From assembly GCA_016710285.1 (NCBI GenBank), contig JADJXR010000001.1:682001-746000 (forward strand): a stretch of DNA of 64,000 bases, in the 5' to 3' direction. The position numbers were made by a program, and so were the translations under genes. This DNA comes from Chlorobiota bacterium. Its GTDB lineage: Bacteria > Bacteroidota > Ignavibacteria > OLB7. The notes under the pieces are model-generated. The model was given only the letters and a program-made list of their open reading frames with translations, had not been told where the DNA came from and made no database searches. Of this stretch, positions 62,625 through 64,000 are shown in pieces. The first letter of the stretch is position 1, and every line of letters begins with the position of its first letter.

Positions 62625-64000
62625 TTAGGGGAGGATGATGTAGTTGATAAAATCAGTAGTTGCTAACGCAACGTTCGTCGTCACTGTGAAGTTGGTTCCA
62701 GCCGTGCGTGCGGTGATAGTTCCAGAGGCCACGGTTCCCTCAATCGTGACGATGACGGTGCTGGTGGCGGTGATTGCTGGGTCGGCAATGACCTGAGCTG
62801 TTCCGGCCACAGCCGCAACACGGCGATGCGACCCCCAGGACATTGTTCCCGCCGCGTTGGCAGTCAGCACACCATTGCCAGCACCGGCCGGCGCGGCCGC
62901 CGGAAGTGTGTAGGTGATATCCGCCGTTTGATCCTGCGCTTTGAACGCCGTGTAGTTGGTTCCGCTTGGGAACGCCCCTGTGCCTGTTTCCGCCTCGAAG
63001 AACCGTAGCTCGCTTGGTGCGTTGTCGTTGTTGGCAAGCCACAGATCGGTGTTGCCAAAGACGGCTACGTTGGCTGCGGAGATCGTCATGTCATTGCTGC
63101 CACCATTGCCGCCAAGGAAGCCAAAGCTCCCCGCACCGCTCAGCGTCAGGCCACGTCCGCCCGGAATTGCCGAGCGTGCTCCGCTAATCACGTTCAACTC
63201 GCCGCCGCTAATCGTGGAGCGGTCAGCACTAACCTCGTTGTTGTAGCCACCAGCGATCACGCTTCTGGTGGAGCTTGAGCGGATAGCGTTGCTTGTGCCA
63301 CCACCAATGGTAGAGTAGGTGGCTCCCGTCTCAATCGTGTCGGTAGTGCCGCCAGCAATCACCGACTCGAACGCAGAGTTGTTAATCGTGTTCTGATGGC
63401 CGCCGCCGATGGTGGAGAACTGCGAGCTGGTGCCGATAGAATTGGCGTTCCCACCATCAATCACCGAGGTGTGCGATGAGGCGATGTTGTTCGTGCCGCC
63501 GCCAAGCGTCGAGCCAAACGCGCCGGTGTTGATCCGATTGTTGAATCCGCCACCGATCGTTGTGTGGTCGCCCGAAACAATCACGTTCCCCAAGCCGCCG
63601 CTCACTGTCCCGTTGCCAGCACTGGCCCCTACCTGGTTCGACACCCCTCCGGCTATCGTGGAGTTGCTGGACGAAGCCCCAATAGCATTACTCCTTCCGC
63701 CGCCAATAGTGCTGTAGTTCGAGGAGATGACGTTTGTCCCTCCATTAATGCCGCCACCACTAATCGTTGCACCAACCACACCAGCCGTCACGCTGTTCCC
63801 GTTGAACCCGCCAATGATGTTCGGGCTGGTGGCGTTTGGTTCAAACCGCATCACTCGCTGGTTGCCGCCAGTAGCCGCACCGGTGTTGTTTACCCGAATC
63901 TCAAACGCCACGTTGTCGGTGGTTCCTACGAAATTTGTTCCGGCGGTGGTTCCCGCGTTGCCAAGCAGGCTCCAGGCGTTGGCTGTCACGATCGAATCGG
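62625..64000 (-). CDS. YadA/Hep_Hag-like head-repeat protein, 5' end beyond window
   Basis: 458 codons are visible, and the frame remains open to the window edge, so the N-terminus is missing. An in-frame GTG at 63989 sits inside continuous family-like sequence and is not the start. From residue ~75 to ~300 there are about 15 units of 15-17 residues with the pattern S-T/V-I-x-G-G-x-x-N-x-I (STIGGGRSNAIG, TTIGGGFNNRIN). This is the Hep_Hag/YadA-head type of left-handed beta-roll. A beta-rich C-domain follows (SGTNYTAFKAQDQTADITYTL, then TTDFINYIILP). No signal or membrane anchor is visible in the window. It is probably a trimeric adhesin-like or surface fibre protein. Confidence 0.75.
   Translation of the reverse strand, partial: DSIVTANAWSLLGNAGTTAGTNFVGTTDNVAFEIRVNNTGAATGGNQRVMRFEPNATSPNIIGGFNGNSVTAGVVGATISGGGINGGTNVISSNYSTIGGGRSNAIGASSSNSTIAGGVSNQVGASAGNGTVSGGLGNVIVSGDHTTIGGGFNNRINTGAFGSTLGGGTNNIASSHTSVIDGGNANSIGTSSQFSTIGGGHQNTINNSAFESVIAGGTTDTIETGATYSTIGGGTSNAIRSSSTRSVIAGGYNNEVSADRSTISGGELNVISGARSAIPGGRGLTLSGAGSFGFLGGNGGSNDMTISAANVAVFGNTDLWLANNDNAPSELRFFEAETGTGAFPSGTNYTAFKAQDQTADITYTLPAAAPAGAGNGVLTANAAGTMSWGSHRRVAAVAGTAQVIADPAITATSTVIVTIEGTVASGTITARTAGTNFTVTTNVALATTDFINYIILP

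Noticed and set aside
62625..64000. Possible CRISPR-like or tandem DNA repeat array
   Set aside because: The periodicity is at protein level (Gly-Gly-Gly/Asn-Ile head motifs) within one open frame; DNA units vary too much for a CRISPR array.

Overview
The window is a chromosomal segment of a GC-rich (visibly near 60 percent) member of the Bacteroidota/Chlorobiota (FCB) superphylum. A Kapabacteria- or Ignavibacteria-like organism fits best; this is inferred, and no rRNA is present to fix it. The evidence is: two large secreted proteins with type IX secretion system (T9SS) C-terminal tails, a GldL/GldM-like motor gene pair, and promoters of the Bacteroidota form (TTG, 20-21 nt, TAnnTTTG) upstream of a tRNA pair and of pyrB. 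Most of the window is housekeeping and envelope genes in short operons. Only two tRNAs were found, with no rRNA, CRISPR array, transposase or phage module.

Layout. 0-5.5 kb, minus strand: a cut-off BNR-repeat secreted protein, a membrane glycosyltransferase overlapping ettA, and an ECF sigma/anti-sigma pair. 5.8-9.1 kb: a tricorn-type protease. 9.2-17.2 kb, minus: topA, an envelope lipoprotein, a GH57 glucan-branching enzyme, DUF3467 and a TPR protein. 17.5-20.2 kb: split transketolase and moaC, followed by 0.5 kb of palindromic repeats. 20.7-28.1 kb: an AT-rich secreted protein, a PfkB kinase/GH38 alpha-mannosidase pair divergent from a half-size lycopene cyclase, membrane and lipoprotein genes, and mdh. 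28.3-44.0 kb, minus: a T9SS cargo protein, a MarR regulator, the carB/orf/pyrB pyrimidine cluster, and a second giant T9SS surface protein whose last 2.5 kb carries seven apparent single-base frameshifts. 44.4-48.0 kb, minus: alaS, def, tRNA-Asp and tRNA-Ala. 48.2-55.4 kb, plus: a two-subunit Nfn/GltD-like flavin Fe-S oxidoreductase interrupted by an AT-rich OLD-like ATPase/TOPRIM gene, then two tandem paralogous lipoproteins. 55.5-64 kb: cdsA and a DUF2007 gene (minus), the GldL/GldM-like pair with an outer-membrane protein (plus), an aminotransferase, a second palindrome-rich region, and the 3' part of a gene with repeated GGG/N head-like motifs.

How they fit. The GldL/GldM-like genes could energise the T9SS that exports the cargo at 28-32 kb and 38-44 kb. 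The carB/pyrB genes form a pyrimidine cluster transcribed from a recognisable promoter. Carbohydrate genes (GH57, GH38, PfkB, transketolase) are scattered, not gathered in one locus. The least explained items are the AAA-TOPRIM gene inside the redox operon, the divergent T9SS motor operon, and the palindromic repeat families shared between 20.2 and 62.1 kb.
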